A stretch of DNA of 49,720 nucleotides from Clostridia bacterium (GCA_017629275.1 JAGBXM010000069.1:1-49720), one strand, 5' to 3'; shown: positions 24,325-34,813, counted from the first letter of the stretch. A program made the numbers and translations. The notes: generated by a model not told the origin, from the sequence alone.

Positions 24325-26565
24325 TCAGAATTTCAACTGTTCGCCCTGATCCTCGGCCGCAGGCAGACTACCCGCCGCAGGCAGAGTCCTCGTCCTGTAA
24401 CGGTGAGGTTTGGACAACATACCCTCGGTATGCGGCACAACATCAAAGAGTCGCTGGCCCTTCTTCTGGGTCATAACGGCAACACCGCCGTTGTCCTTGG
24501 TGGCCTTGACCTGCAAAGCGCCCGTATGGAGCAACAGCATTCTTCCGCCCGACGACTTCATAAGCAGTTCACAATCCTCTTGAATATGCATTATCTTGCA
24601 CAGTTCATATTTATCGGTATATGCCGAAATGAGCTTCTTACGGTTAGTTTTGGTTTGATATGCCGAAAGCGACACTTTAGAGACGCGTCCGTTGGTAAAG
24701 AAGAACATCATAAAGCCCTTATAATCGGTGGTAACGATCATAGCAACCGGCTTTTCGCCGTCCTCAAAACCGAGCTTTGACGGTACGTAATCACCCAAAA
24801 CACTTGCCTTGGTGTCCTCAAAGTCATTGGCTCTTGATTTATAGACCTGACACTTGTCGGTAAAGAACAGCAACTCGGCCGCGTTGGTAACTTCAACGGT
24901 GGTTGTGATCTCGTCACCCTCCTTGAGCTTGTGTTCACCGCTCATTCGAAGCGACTGCGGCGTGATCTTCTTGAAGTATCCGTCCTTGGTAAAGAACAGA
25001 GTTACGGGATAATCAGCAACCTTTTCTTCCTCAAATTCAATGACGTTTTCTTCGGCCGAAATGATCTTAGTTCTTCTTTCCTGACCGTACTTCTTGGCAA
25101 CCTCTTCGAGTTCCTTGATGATAATGTTCATCAATTTGCGCTTGCTGTTGAGTACATCCTCAAGCTCGGCGATCTCTTTTTCCAAAGCCTCAACGTCTTC
25201 CAAGCGTTTTAAAATATACTCTCGGTTCAAGTGACGGAGCTTTATTTCGGCAACATAATCGGCCTGAACCTCGTCAATGCCGAAACCTATCATAAGATTG
25301 GGAACAACGTCCTTTTCTTCTACCGTCTCACGGACGATTTTAATAGCCTTATCAATATCAAGCAGTATCTTCTGCAAGCCTTTGAGCAGATGATACTTCT
25401 CTTTAGCCTTATCAAGGTTAAAGTAGACCCTTCTTCTTACGCACTCGCGGCGGTAGGCCGTCCACTCGGTCAGAATTTCCTTAACACCCATAACCTTGGG
25501 TGAACCGCCGATAAGAATATTGAAGTTGCACGAGAAGTTGTCCTGCAAGGGGGTCATCTTGAACATCTTCTGCATAAACTTATCGGGATCAATTCCGCGC
25601 TTTAAGTCAATGGTTATCTTAAGACCTTTAAGGTCGGTCTCGTCACGGATATCATTGATTTCGGTGACCTTTTTCTGCTTGACAAGGTCGATTATCTTTT
25701 CAATAATAGCCTCAATGGTAGTGGTTGGCGGAATCTGGGTAATATCAATACAGTTGGCCGACTTATCGTAAGAATAAACACCTCTTACCTTGATGCTTCC
25801 GCGACCTGTACGGTAAACATTTTCGATTTCGGAACGGTCGTAAAGCAGTTCGCCGCCGCCCGGGAAGTCGGGCGCAGTAAGATAATCGGCAATATTTACG
25901 TCCTCATCCTTAATAAACTCAATCTCGGCCTTGCAGACCTCTTGGAGATTGAACGGACAGATGGAACTTGCCATACCGACCGCAATACCTGTGTTGGCAT
26001 TGACCAGAACCGACGGGAAGGTTACGGGGAACAAGGTCGGCTCCTGCATAGTCGCGTCATAGTTATCAACAAAATCAACCGTATCGTGGTCAATATCGGC
26101 AAAAAGTTCGGCCGCAATGGGGGCCAATTTTGCCTCGGTGTATCGGGGCGCGGCATAAGCCATATCACGCGAATAGGCTTTACCCATATTACCCTTCGAC
26201 TCAACGTAAGGGTGAAGCAAAGCCTCGTTACCCTCGGTCAAACGAACCATTGTTTCATAAATAGCGGCATCACCGTGAGGGTTAAGGCGCATAGTCTGAC
26301 CCGCAATGTTGGCCGACTTAGTCTTGGCACCCTTCAGCAATCCCATATTATACATCGTATAAAGCAACTTACGGTGCGAAGGCTTGAAGCCGTCTATCTC
26401 AGGGATAGCACGCGACAAAATAACACTCATCGCATACGGCATATAGTTGGTCTCAAGCGTTTCGGTAATCGGTTGCTCGACAACAGTACCCGCACCTGCA
26501 ATATAAGCGTTGATAATGGGTGCCGATGATTTAATTTCGGTTTTTTTCTTTTTCCTCGGAGGCAT
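24325..26565 (-). CDS. parC: DNA topoisomerase (ATP-hydrolysing) subunit A, ParC/GyrA-like
   Basis: This 746-aa type IIA topoisomerase A subunit shows the QRxHG-like region as SHRKLLYTMYNMG, NPHGDAAIYETMVRLT, the catalytic tyrosine in AAPRYTEAKL and GIAVGMASSICPFN. A coiled-coil tower (VEALEKEIAELEDVL) and a C-terminal beta-propeller with several poorly matching blades follow. The C-terminus carries a short repeat, LPAAGSLPAAE. The ATG at 26565 follows AAGGAG. It follows the ParE-like gene by 44 bases, forming one operon. Sequence is distant from standard gyrase, so it is the second topoisomerase of this lineage; the symbol is by function class. Confidence 0.85.
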   Translation of the reverse strand: MPPRKKKKTEIKSSAPIINAYIAGAGTVVEQPITETLETNYMPYAMSVILSRAIPEIDGFKPSHRKLLYTMYNMGLLKGAKTKSANIAGQTMRLNPHGDAAIYETMVRLTEGNEALLHPYVESKGNMGKAYSRDMAYAAPRYTEAKLAPIAAELFADIDHDTVDFVDNYDATMQEPTLFPVTFPSVLVNANTGIAVGMASSICPFNLQEVCKAEIEFIKDEDVNIADYLTAPDFPGGGELLYDRSEIENVYRTGRGSIKVRGVYSYDKSANCIDITQIPPTTTIEAIIEKIIDLVKQKKVTEINDIRDETDLKGLKITIDLKRGIDPDKFMQKMFKMTPLQDNFSCNFNILIGGSPKVMGVKEILTEWTAYRRECVRRRVYFNLDKAKEKYHLLKGLQKILLDIDKAIKIVRETVEEKDVVPNLMIGFGIDEVQADYVAEIKLRHLNREYILKRLEDVEALEKEIAELEDVLNSKRKLMNIIIKELEEVAKKYGQERRTKIISAEENVIEFEEEKVADYPVTLFFTKDGYFKKITPQSLRMSGEHKLKEGDEITTTVEVTNAAELLFFTDKCQVYKSRANDFEDTKASVLGDYVPSKLGFEDGEKPVAMIVTTDYKGFMMFFFTNGRVSKVSLSAYQTKTNRKKLISAYTDKYELCKIMHIQEDCELLMKSSGGRMLLLHTGALQVKATKDNGGVAVMTQKKGQRLFDVVPHTEGMLSKPHRYRTRTLPAAGSLPAAEDQGEQLKF

Positions 26566-26609
26566 ATTTTTACTCCTTAAAAATTAAATTTAATTTGAAT
26601 AAAGCTCAA

Positions 26610-28598
26610 TCAGCTTACGTCCGCACTTGAAATATAAAGCGGACCTCTTTCGGTGATGATGTTCTTACGTCCGTCAATGTTGTCACCCAAAAGAATATCA
26701 AACATATTAGCGGTTGCCTCGGCATCCTCGGGACTCACCTTAATAAGACGGCGGGTATCGGGGTTCATGGTGGTCAGGCTCATCATATCGGCCTGGTTTT
26801 CACCAAGACCCTTGGAACGCTGAACGGTGCATTTCTGGTCGCCCACCATATTGGTCATAATGTCGGCCTTTTCCCTCTCGTCGTAAGCAAAATAGGTCTT
26901 ATCCTTGGTGGTTATCTCGTAAAGCGGAGTCTCCGCAATAAAGACCTTACCCGCCTCAATGAGGGTGGGAACCAATCGGTATATCATAGTGAGTATAAGC
27001 GTTCTGATCTGGAATCCGTCCTCGTCGGCATCGGTACAGATGATGACCTTATTCCAACGAAGTGCATCAAGATTAAAGTTAGAAATATCCTTATTAGCCT
27101 TGGATTTGACCTCGACACCGCAACCCAAAACCTTGATAAGATTGGTGATAATCTCCGATTTAAAGATTCGGTCGTATTCGGCCTTCAGACAGTTGAGTAT
27201 CTTACCGCGGACAGGAATAACGGCCTGGAATTCCGCATTTCTCGCCATCTTGACCGAACCCAAAGCCGAATCACCCTCAACGATGAACAGTTCGCGTTCA
27301 GCGGGATCTTTAGAACGGCAGTCGACAAACTTTTCAATACGGCTGAGCAGATCGTTACCCGTCGACAAGGTCTTTTTAATGTTAAGGCGCTCACGCTCAC
27401 TTCGTTCACGGCTGCGCTTGTTGATAAGCACCTGATTGGCAATCTTTTCGGCATCTTCCTTGTTTTCAATAAAATATATCTCCAACTGATGACGGAAGAA
27501 ATCGGTCATAGCATCACCGATAAATTTGTTGGTGACCGCCTTCTTGGTCTGGTTGGCATACGAGGTCATCGAAGCCGTTGAAAATCCCGAAGTACACAGT
27601 ACTAAGCATTCCTCAACGTCCTGGAAGGTGATTTTGGACTCGTTCTTGGAGTATTTGTTGTTATCCTTGATATACTTGTCGATCTGATAGACAAAGGCGT
27701 TTTTAACGGCACGGTCGGGCGAACCGCCAAGCTCAAGCCAACTCGAGTTATGGTAATACTCTTTAAGCTGAACGCGGTTGGAGAAGCAGACCGCCGCACT
27801 GACCTTTACCTTGTAATCGGGAAGATCCTCACGGTCGCGGCCCTTCTTCTCGGTCTGCCAGAACTGCATGGGAGTGAGTGCCTTGTCGCCGACAAACTCG
27901 GTAACGTAGTCTCTGATACCTTGAGGATAGCAGAACTCATAGGTCTCAAACTTCGAGCCGACCTGGTTACGCAGCACCATAGTAATATTATCATTGGCAA
28001 TAGCCTGGCGCTTTAAAATATCGAGATAATATTCAAGCGGAATGTCAATATCGGTGAAAACCTTGGTGTCGGGTTTCCAACGGGTTTTGGTGCCGGTGTC
28101 CCTACCCGAATAAGGCTCCTTTTTAAGACCGCCGACATTTTCACCCTTTTCAAAATGGAGATTGTAAATATAACCGTCACGCTTGATCTCAACGTCCATA
28201 TATTCCGAAGAATACTGCGTCGAGCAAAGGCCGAGACCGTTCATACCCAAAGAGAACTCATAACTGTCACCGTCGGCGGTATCATACTTACCGCCTGCGT
28301 ACATTTCGCAATACAAAAGCTCCCAGTTGTAGCAGTTTTCCTTGGTATTAAAGTCAACCGGCGCACCGCGTCCGAAGTCCTGAACCTCAATTGAACGGTC
28401 GGCATATCTCGTGACAACAATTTTCTTACCGTGACCTTCCCTGGCCTCGTCGATAGAGTTAGAAATAATTTCAAACACTGAATGCTGACAACCGATAATA
28501 TCGTTTGAACCGAATATTACCGCAGGTCTTTTTCGTACCCTATCGGCACCCTTCAGAGATGTAATACTTTCATTACCGTATTCCGGCTTTTTTGCCAT
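26610..28598 (-). CDS. parE: DNA topoisomerase (ATP-hydrolysing) subunit B, ParE/GyrB-like
   Basis: This 662-aa subunit contains the GHKL ATPase, transducer and TOPRIM domains. Visible motifs are EIISNSIDEA (ATP/Mg), SLGMNGLGLCS (G-loop region), QTKKAVTNKF (transducer lysine), VEGDSALGS and DADEDGFQIRTL (TOPRIM). Several motifs depart from the usual GyrB/ParE consensus: RKRPAVIFGSND replaces RKRPGMYIGS, and GMNGLG replaces GLHGVG. The key acidic residues remain, so it should be active. The ATG at 28598 follows AAGGATGG. A promoter (TTGACG, 17-base spacer, TAAAAT) lies at 28668-28696. Confidence 0.87.
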   Translation of the reverse strand: MAKKPEYGNESITSLKGADRVRKRPAVIFGSNDIIGCQHSVFEIISNSIDEAREGHGKKIVVTRYADRSIEVQDFGRGAPVDFNTKENCYNWELLYCEMYAGGKYDTADGDSYEFSLGMNGLGLCSTQYSSEYMDVEIKRDGYIYNLHFEKGENVGGLKKEPYSGRDTGTKTRWKPDTKVFTDIDIPLEYYLDILKRQAIANDNITMVLRNQVGSKFETYEFCYPQGIRDYVTEFVGDKALTPMQFWQTEKKGRDREDLPDYKVKVSAAVCFSNRVQLKEYYHNSSWLELGGSPDRAVKNAFVYQIDKYIKDNNKYSKNESKITFQDVEECLVLCTSGFSTASMTSYANQTKKAVTNKFIGDAMTDFFRHQLEIYFIENKEDAEKIANQVLINKRSRERSERERLNIKKTLSTGNDLLSRIEKFVDCRSKDPAERELFIVEGDSALGSVKMARNAEFQAVIPVRGKILNCLKAEYDRIFKSEIITNLIKVLGCGVEVKSKANKDISNFNLDALRWNKVIICTDADEDGFQIRTLILTMIYRLVPTLIEAGKVFIAETPLYEITTKDKTYFAYDEREKADIMTNMVGDQKCTVQRSKGLGENQADMMSLTTMNPDTRRLIKVSPEDAEATANMFDILLGDNIDGRKNIITERGPLYISSADVS

Positions 28599-28667
28599 GG
28601 TTTTTCCATCCTTATTCTTAATTTTTCGAGTTTTTCAAGTTTACATAATTTATCCATTATCTATTAC

Positions 28668-28696
28668 ATTTTACACCATATCTTGTGTTTCGTCAA
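28668..28696 (-). promoter_or_regulatory. Promoter of parE-parC
   Basis: Minus strand TTGACG (28691-28696), 17-base spacer, TAAAAT (28668-28673), about 70 bases before the parE ATG. Confidence 0.7.
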
Positions 28697-28743
28697 GTAT
28701 TTTATGCGGATATATTTGTTTTTACCTAAATTGCCGCAAATTC

Positions 28744-28780
28744 AAAACGGCCCTTGTTCTTTTGGAACAAGGGCCGTTTT
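28744..28780. terminator. guaB terminator
   Basis: AAAACGGCCCTTGTTC pairs with GAACAAGGGCCGTTTT, a very strong hairpin with A and T runs on both sides. It lies 10 bases after the guaB stop. Confidence 0.85.
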
Positions 28781-28789
28781 TAAGAATAA

Positions 28790-30295
28790 TTATTTAATTG
28801 CAGTGCTCTTTTCCTTCTGGATAACGTCGTGAGCGCCACCCTCAACAATACTTGTTGCCGAAACAAGAGTAAGCTTTGCCTTCTCCTGCAATTCGGGGAT
28901 GGTCAATGCACCGCAGTTGCACATGGTCGACTTAACCTTTGAAAGCGACAAGGCAACGTTGTCTTTGAGGGTTCCTGCATAAGGAACATAGGAGTCAACA
29001 CCCTCTTCAAATGACAACTTCTTGTCACCGCCGAGGTCGTATCTCTGCCAGTTACGAGCACGGGCTGAGCCCTCGCCCCAATACTCCTTGAAGTAGTTGC
29101 CACCAATGTTGACCTTATTGGTCGGGCTTTCGTCAAAACGTGCAAAGTAACGACCAAGCATTACAAAGTCAGCACCCATTGCAAGAGCAAGAGTGATATG
29201 ATGGTCGTAAACGATACCGCCGTCAGAGCAAACGGGAACGTAAACACCGGTCTCCTTGAAATACTCGTCACGGGCCTTGCAGACCTCAATCAAAGCAGTG
29301 GCCTGTCCACGGCCGATACCCTTGGTCTCACGGGTGATACAGATAGAACCGCCGCCGATACCAACCTTGATAAAGTCAGCGCCGCAGTCAGCCAAGAAGC
29401 GGAAGCCTTCGGCATCAACAACGTTACCTGCACCAACCTTAACGGTATCACCGTATTTTGCACGAATCCACTCGATAGTCAGCTTCTGCCACTCGGAGAA
29501 GCCTTCGGAAGAGTCGATACAAAGAACGTCGGCACCTGCCTCAACAAGTGCGGGAACACGCTCAGCGTAGTCACGGGTGTTGATACCTGCGCCTACAACG
29601 TATCTCTTGGAAGCGTCAAGCAACTCGTTGGGGTTCTGCTTGTGGGTATCATAGTCCTTACGGAAAACCATATAGCACAACTGCTGCTTATCGTTAATAA
29701 TAGGTAAAGAATTAAGCTTGTTATCCCAGATAATATCGTTGGCCTCTTTAAGGCTCGTGCCCTCTTTGGCAACGACCAACTTTTCAAACGGAGTCATAAA
29801 GCTGCTGACGGAGGTCGAAAGCTCCATACGGCTGACGCGGTAGTCACGGCCGGTAACGATACCGACAAGCTTACCGTCGGCAGTACCGTCATCGGTAACG
29901 GCAATGGTCGAGTGACCGGTCTTTTCCTTAAGCGCAATAACATCGGCAAGCGTATCGGTAGGCTTTACGTTGGAATCACTCTTAACGAAACCTGCCTTGT
30001 GGTTTTTGGCACGTGCAACCATAGCGGCCTCGTCCTCAACCGACTGCGAACCGTAGATAAACGAAACGCCGCCCTCGGTAGCAAGAGCAATGGCAAGTCG
30101 GTCGCCCGATACCGACTGCATAATAGCCGATACCATAGGGATATTCATAGTGATAGCCGACTCCTCACCCTTCTTGAACTTTACAAGGGGTGTCTTGAGG
30201 CTTACGTTTGCAGGGATACATTCGCTCGAGGAGTATCCGGGGATAAGCAGATACTCGTTAAAAGTATGCGAAGGTTCGTTAATAAAGATTGCCAT
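28790..30295 (-). CDS. guaB: IMP dehydrogenase
   Basis: This 501-aa IMPDH oxidises IMP to XMP for guanine nucleotide synthesis. The barrel is interrupted by two CBS domains (about 100-215). The catalytic cysteine lies in [19 protein letters not shown], and the flap contains [11 protein letters not shown] where Arg/Tyr of the mobile flap are expected. The motif [10 protein letters not shown] departs from the common GPGSICTTR, a form found in an IMPDH subgroup of clostridia and bacteroidetes. The ATG at 30295 follows CGGAGGAATT. The 5' leader is short (about 55 bases), so no purine riboswitch precedes it. Confidence 0.92.
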   Translation of the reverse strand: MAIFINEPSHTFNEYLLIPGYSSSECIPANVSLKTPLVKFKKGEESAITMNIPMVSAIMQSVSGDRLAIALATEGGVSFIYGSQSVEDEAAMVARAKNHKAGFVKSDSNVKPTDTLADVIALKEKTGHSTIAVTDDGTADGKLVGIVTGRDYRVSRMELSTSVSSFMTPFEKLVVAKEGTSLKEANDIIWDNKLNSLPIINDKQQLCYMVFRKDYDTHKQNPNELLDASKRYVVGAGINTRDYAERVPALVEAGADVLCIDSSEGFSEWQKLTIEWIRAKYGDTVKVGAGNVVDAEGFRFLADCGADFIKVGIGGGSICITRETKGIGRGQATALIEVCKARDEYFKETGVYVPVCSDGGIVYDHHITLALAMGADFVMLGRYFARFDESPTNKVNIGGNYFKEYWGEGSARARNWQRYDLGGDKKLSFEEGVDSYVPYAGTLKDNVALSLSKVKSTMCNCGALTIPELQEKAKLTLVSATSIVEGGAHDVIQKEKSTAIK

Positions 30296-30355
30296 TTTTA
30301 ATTCCTCCGTTTTTATATAAAGATTATAAATTGCCATTGTAATTTATTTCTAAAC

Positions 30356-30384
30356 ATTATACATCAAACGAGCCTTACAGTCAA
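30356..30384 (-). promoter_or_regulatory. Promoter of guaB
   Basis: Minus strand TTGACT (30379-30384), 17-base spacer, TATAAT (30356-30361). Confidence 0.82.
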
Positions 30385-30465
30385 TAAAAAAATTAAGGAA
30401 AATAAAGGTTTGGCAAAATTGTCACATAACCCTAGCCGTCAAATGTAATTTTTAGAAAAAAAGAG

Positions 30466-30497
30466 CAAAACCGAGGGCGAAAAGCCCTCAGTTTTTG
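30466..30497 (-). terminator. Terminator of the GH106-DUF4886 operon
   Basis: Minus-strand stem AACTGAGGGC/GCCCTCGGTT, followed by TTGCTCTTTTTTT, directly after the DUF4886 stop at 30500. Confidence 0.8.
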
Positions 30498-30499
30498 GT

Positions 30500-31561
30500 T
30501 TACTTCTCGGTTGTTTGTTGCGTAATGGCCAACGGAGTTTTTATTGCATCCTTGACCGATTGACGGATGATTGCAATATCCTCTGCCACCTCAGGATAAT
30601 TGGGCGGATACCAATCGACAATATCCACGTCACCGCCCGTCAGTGCCGCAAACCACGTCAATGCCGTAATATACCGCCCGTGGGAATGGGTCATATGTAA
30701 CCCATCGGTTGTAATTGTATCACCGATATTCGAGGTCCTCAAGTTTTGAACCGCAGTACCCGACGGAATAAGATGCTCGATATCCTTGTAATGCCTAACG
30801 TAGGATTTATATGTCGAGATTATCTGGTCGTACATCAAAATCTGCTCTTCTTTGGTACGGTATCTGCACCATTTAGATTCGGTTTCGGCCTGGTACGCCC
30901 ACATTAGCTGCCACGCAAGTTCGGCTTTGGGGTTGGTGCCTTTAACATAGCTAACAAGGTCTTTAAGGTTTTTATACGAGCTTTGATAGGTCACACTTGC
31001 TATGGTTTCCTGCAATATTATATAATCCCAATCGTATTTTTCGAGCGCCATTTGGACGTTGTATTTACCGTAGGACTGCCAAACCCCATTCACATTTTCA
31101 CCGTAATCGTATACCTCGGCAAATTCGGTAATATGCTTCCAATGTTGATTGATGGTGCAACCCGACCAAAAAAGTCGTCCGATCACGGCGTTTTCAACAC
31201 CTGCATTTTTAAGAATATCACCAAGATATTGTGTGGCGTCATTGGTTAAGCTATTACCGATTGCCAACACCTTAAAGCTATTGGTTTTGGGGATTTCTTC
31301 GGTATATGAGGCTTTACAGAATTCACAGGTGAAAATCTTTTCACCAACATCCAGAACACGGGGCTTTCTCGTTATCGTTTCAACGTATTCGTGAGTGCAG
31401 GTCAAAGGGTCAACCTTTGACACAACACTTGAAGTGTCTGAAATCAATCCACCGCCGCTTGACGAAGACTTCGATGTATCACCGCCATCGGGCGCGGACG
31501 AGCCACACCCGACAACAAGAATAAGTAAAAAGGTCAATACTAATATTAAAGCCTTTTTCAT
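30500..31561 (-). CDS. DUF4886 SGNH-like lipoprotein
   Basis: This 353-aa protein has a lipoprotein signal ending LLILVVGCGSS and a Ser-rich linker. A small treble-clef-like segment (CTHEYVE...CEFCKASY) follows, then a DUF4886 domain of the SGNH hydrolase type with FKVLAIGNSLTNDA (variant GDSL block) and DGLHMTHSHGRYI (catalytic Asp-His block). It should be an extracytoplasmic esterase-type enzyme on glycans. The ATG at 31561 has GGTGACC upstream. It starts 11 bases after the GH106-like gene, so they share one transcript, suggesting combined attack on an acylated glycan. Confidence 0.8.
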   Translation of the reverse strand: MKKALILVLTFLLILVVGCGSSAPDGGDTSKSSSSGGGLISDTSSVVSKVDPLTCTHEYVETITRKPRVLDVGEKIFTCEFCKASYTEEIPKTNSFKVLAIGNSLTNDATQYLGDILKNAGVENAVIGRLFWSGCTINQHWKHITEFAEVYDYGENVNGVWQSYGKYNVQMALEKYDWDYIILQETIASVTYQSSYKNLKDLVSYVKGTNPKAELAWQLMWAYQAETESKWCRYRTKEEQILMYDQIISTYKSYVRHYKDIEHLIPSGTAVQNLRTSNIGDTITTDGLHMTHSHGRYITALTWFAALTGGDVDIVDWYPPNYPEVAEDIAIIRQSVKDAIKTPLAITQQTTEK

Positions 31562-31572
31562 ATCGGTCACCG

Positions 31573-34497
31573 TCAGAAAAACAGACCGAACTCTACAAAG
31601 CAATAACTGTCGACCCAATCGGGGTTTACACCCTTGACCCAGATGGGCGACTCGTGGAAGAATTTACGGGGTCCTACGGCATAAGCCTCACCCTCGCCCA
31701 AATGGAAGGGGCCCAACAGATTTCTGAGGTTGCCGATTACGGTGATCTCAATGACATTTTCACCCTCTTTAAGTGCCGACGAAACGTCGATCTCATAAGG
31801 ATGCCACATAACCTTGCCTAAATCAACGCCGTTGACCTTGACCTTAGTAACGGTGGAGCAAAGCTTCTGGAATTTAACCGAACGGTCCTTGATTTCATCG
31901 GCGGTAAGGTTAATAACCTTCTTAAAGGTCACACTTCCCGCAAAGAACGGATAACCCTGTTGTGCAAGAGCGCCGACCTTAACGGTTTTCGGAGCCTCGG
32001 TGATATAGAATCGGCCGTTGGTCACAATACCGCGTCGCTCGACCGACTTGAACGCATCGTTGGTGCGAACGGCAAAGTCACCCTTTACATAAATGGCCTC
32101 AATTTCCATATCATAGCTGAGTTTGTTCTTTTCAGACTCGAATTTAAGCGACTTCTTGCAGTTTTCGTATGTCAACTCACTCTGCTCAAAATCGCAGGTA
32201 AGTGCAATTTCGTTTCTTCCCTCTTTAACGAATTTTGCAATGTCAACCGTCTTAAATGAGGTATCGTGATAGAAACCCGTAACCTTCTTTTCGACGATGT
32301 TTCCGTTAACGGTAATATCGAAAATTTCGGGAGTCTCAACCACCAGATCAAACCTGGTGAAGGCGGCCTTGTGGACGTTAAACTTGAACACGACCTTGGT
32401 GTTGACCTTACGGCCGAAGGCAATAGCCTTTTCCTGAACGTCGCTGACCGGCAGGTTTTCGTAGGCTAACTCACCGTCAAAATAAACGTCACAGTAATCC
32501 AACGTCAAAGCGTTGTCATCGGCAACAATCTCCCACTCGCCCTCAAACTCAAGCGGCTTTAATACGGCGGCGTTCTTTTCGGCGGGAGCGAAAACGTCCT
32601 CATCATAGGCAAACAATACGACCGAGCCTTGCGGATAAACCGTGCATTCGATAGCCAGTTTGTCACCGTTTTGGGTGTATACCACAGGCTCTTCCTCGCC
32701 CGTTGCCGCATTGAAGCGTACCGCACTTTTCGCCTTAACATAAGCCACAACGTCGTGCTTTGTCTGGCAAGGATTCTGCAGATAATACATAGTCATTTTC
32801 TGGTCGTCGAAACGGCGGACGGCCGTAATGACAGGCTCGTTAAAATGGTCACCCTCATAGTCGAGTGTGATTTTACGGTATTCTTCGGGAATAACGTCTG
32901 CGACCTCGGTGTGGTCAACGTTTACGCAGGTTTTGGCAAACTCTGAAACTTCATCGGTCTTTTTGCCGTTTATCATAGCGGGAACCAGTTCGGTAAATAT
33001 AACAAAACCGCCCTGCGCCTTGAACTCTTTAAGAATCTCAAACGTGTTGTCGTTAAGACAATCCATAGGAGGTACTATAACAACCGAATAACTCTGAGTG
33101 CCGATGTTGATTTTGCCGTCTTTAACCTTGGCGTGACGCTTCATAATGGTTGCATCACCCAGGTGATACTGCAGTTGTGCATGCTCAAGACGCTTCTGAA
33201 CGTCGACCATATTGTTTACAAGGTTGATCGAATACTGAGGTGATCTTATATCGAAATTGGCCCAAGCGGAATCGGCCGCGTGAAGCACAAGTATTTCGTG
33301 ATTTATTGCACCTTCGGCAATCAGCATACCGATACGGCTGACCATATCGTTAAAGGTGCGGTAGTCACCCCACCACGGCTGCTGTTTGAAAAGGGTTGCC
33401 GGATAGTCACGCTTTCTGATGCCGCGAAGGGTATAGCCTTCGAGATGCTGACAAAGGTAATTGACACCGTGCACCATCTGATTTTCATATATCCAACGAA
33501 GCTCCTGAAAGCTTACGTTCCAACCGCACAAAGCGAAGGTTTCGGAGAGAATCTGCTTTTTGCCGAGCTGATTGGCAACCGAGCAGAGCTGCATCTGACA
33601 TTGAATGGAGTTCAGACTGCGTCCAAGGTGGTCCATTCCGGGGATGTGCATATACTCATAATGCGGCATACCGGCACCGTTAGCCAAAACGTGTGCGTGA
33701 AGTCCCTCTTCGATAACCAGGTGACCCGTCAGGCGACTTCCGTTCTCTTCACACCACTTGTAGATGTTGTTCATAAAGTTTTCCGAGAACAGGTCGCAAA
33801 CCAACTTCCAATACTTGTACTTGGTCTCGGTCGAGGTTTCGGTGTCATAAAAAAGGTCCAAAAGCATCGGCGCCAAGGCCTCGCCGTAAGCCTTCATATA
33901 CTCCTGTTCCAAGATAAACGACCACGGATATCCGTTTCGTGAAATCTGAGGCTCGTCGGTGAAAAAGCCTGCCATATCCGAAAACTCGTCACCCAAAGTC
34001 TCTTTATAAGCGACGTGGGTAGTGCGGATAAATTCCGAAATAACCTCACCGTCCAAGGTATCAACATAGAACGGATTGACGTCATAATAAATATGTACGT
34101 TCTTACCGACAAACGGAATGTTGATGATGGTAAACTCAGTATTTTTGGCTTCATCGGTCTCCTCTGCTCTCAAATACTTCTGCTGATATTTCAGACCCAG
34201 ACCGTTTACGGCACCCGAACCAAAACCGCTCGGCCAACCGTTTTCGTCATAACCCCAGGACTCCATCCCCAAAGCCTTACCCTCACGAACGGTAGCCTTA
34301 ACGTTATCAAACCATTCGTCGGACAGATACTCGGTCTGTAATCCGCCACGTGCGTGCATAAAATAACCGCCGATACCGACCTCTTCCATCTCTCTGACCT
34401 GACGGACAGTCTCGTCGACCGAAAGCTTTTCGTTCCACGACCAGAACGGCGCAGGACGGTACTTTTTCGGCGGGTTTTTAAGATTCTTTTTAAACAT
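31573..34497 (-). CDS. GH106-like (alpha-L-rhamnosidase-type) glycoside hydrolase
   Basis: This 974-aa protein opens with PAPFWSWNEKLSVDETVRQV, continues VGIGGYFMHARGGLQTEYLS and ESWGYDENGWPSG, the hallmark start of GH106 and related rhamnosidase-type hydrolases. FFTDEP near the middle of the barrel is a plausible acidic catalytic site. The C-terminal third is beta-rich and includes a galactose-binding-like jelly roll (TKVKVNGVDLGKVMWHPYEI). There is no signal peptide, so it acts in the cytoplasm on imported oligosaccharides. The ATG at 34497 follows CGGAGG. It is first in an operon with the DUF4886 lipoprotein. The exact sugar specificity is not readable. Confidence 0.82.
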   Translation of the reverse strand: MFKKNLKNPPKKYRPAPFWSWNEKLSVDETVRQVREMEEVGIGGYFMHARGGLQTEYLSDEWFDNVKATVREGKALGMESWGYDENGWPSGFGSGAVNGLGLKYQQKYLRAEETDEAKNTEFTIINIPFVGKNVHIYYDVNPFYVDTLDGEVISEFIRTTHVAYKETLGDEFSDMAGFFTDEPQISRNGYPWSFILEQEYMKAYGEALAPMLLDLFYDTETSTETKYKYWKLVCDLFSENFMNNIYKWCEENGSRLTGHLVIEEGLHAHVLANGAGMPHYEYMHIPGMDHLGRSLNSIQCQMQLCSVANQLGKKQILSETFALCGWNVSFQELRWIYENQMVHGVNYLCQHLEGYTLRGIRKRDYPATLFKQQPWWGDYRTFNDMVSRIGMLIAEGAINHEILVLHAADSAWANFDIRSPQYSINLVNNMVDVQKRLEHAQLQYHLGDATIMKRHAKVKDGKINIGTQSYSVVIVPPMDCLNDNTFEILKEFKAQGGFVIFTELVPAMINGKKTDEVSEFAKTCVNVDHTEVADVIPEEYRKITLDYEGDHFNEPVITAVRRFDDQKMTMYYLQNPCQTKHDVVAYVKAKSAVRFNAATGEEEPVVYTQNGDKLAIECTVYPQGSVVLFAYDEDVFAPAEKNAAVLKPLEFEGEWEIVADDNALTLDYCDVYFDGELAYENLPVSDVQEKAIAFGRKVNTKVVFKFNVHKAAFTRFDLVVETPEIFDITVNGNIVEKKVTGFYHDTSFKTVDIAKFVKEGRNEIALTCDFEQSELTYENCKKSLKFESEKNKLSYDMEIEAIYVKGDFAVRTNDAFKSVERRGIVTNGRFYITEAPKTVKVGALAQQGYPFFAGSVTFKKVINLTADEIKDRSVKFQKLCSTVTKVKVNGVDLGKVMWHPYEIDVSSALKEGENVIEITVIGNLRNLLGPFHLGEGEAYAVGPRKFFHESPIWVKGVNPDWVDSYCFVEFGLFF

Positions 34498-34645
34498 ACA
34501 ATTGCCTCCGTTTCAAAGCAAAAATATAATTTCACATTTTGATTTTATACTATACCTTAAAAAAAATCTACCCCAAATGTTAATTTTTAAAGGGTTTTTC
34601 TTTGATTTATGAGCGTTTTATCAAACCCACTTCTGAAATCCCGCC

Positions 34646-34716
34646 GTCATTCCGAGCCGACACCGCAGTGTCGCCCTGAGGCGTACCCCGCCGAAGGGTC
34701 TTAGCGAAGAATCTTA
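34646..34716. repeat. Dispersed repeat, GTCATTCCGAGC...GAAGAATCTT type
   Basis: Starts GTCATTCCGAGC and ends GCGAAGAATCTT, with an inner CACCGCAGTG palindrome. Shorter relatives lie at 37662-37690 and 48625-48652. It fills much of the 316-base gap between the GH106-like gene and the SanA-like gene; the remainder holds only the SanA promoter. Confidence 0.6.
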
Positions 34717-34753
34717 GCCTTCCCTTGTGACGGATGAGTAGTCAAACCTCTCC

Positions 34754-34782
34754 TTGACAGAATGTATCACAACATATATAAT
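34754..34782 (+). promoter_or_regulatory. Promoter of the SanA-like gene
   Basis: Perfect TTGACA (34754-34759), 17-base spacer, TATAAT (34777-34782). Confidence 0.9.
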
Positions 34783-34813
34783 AAGATTATGTAAACCAAA
34801 GGAGCGGCAAAAA

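Noticed and set aside
30296-30420. Purine riboswitch before guaB
   Set aside because: The distance from promoter to start codon is about 55 bases, too short for an aptamer plus expression platform.
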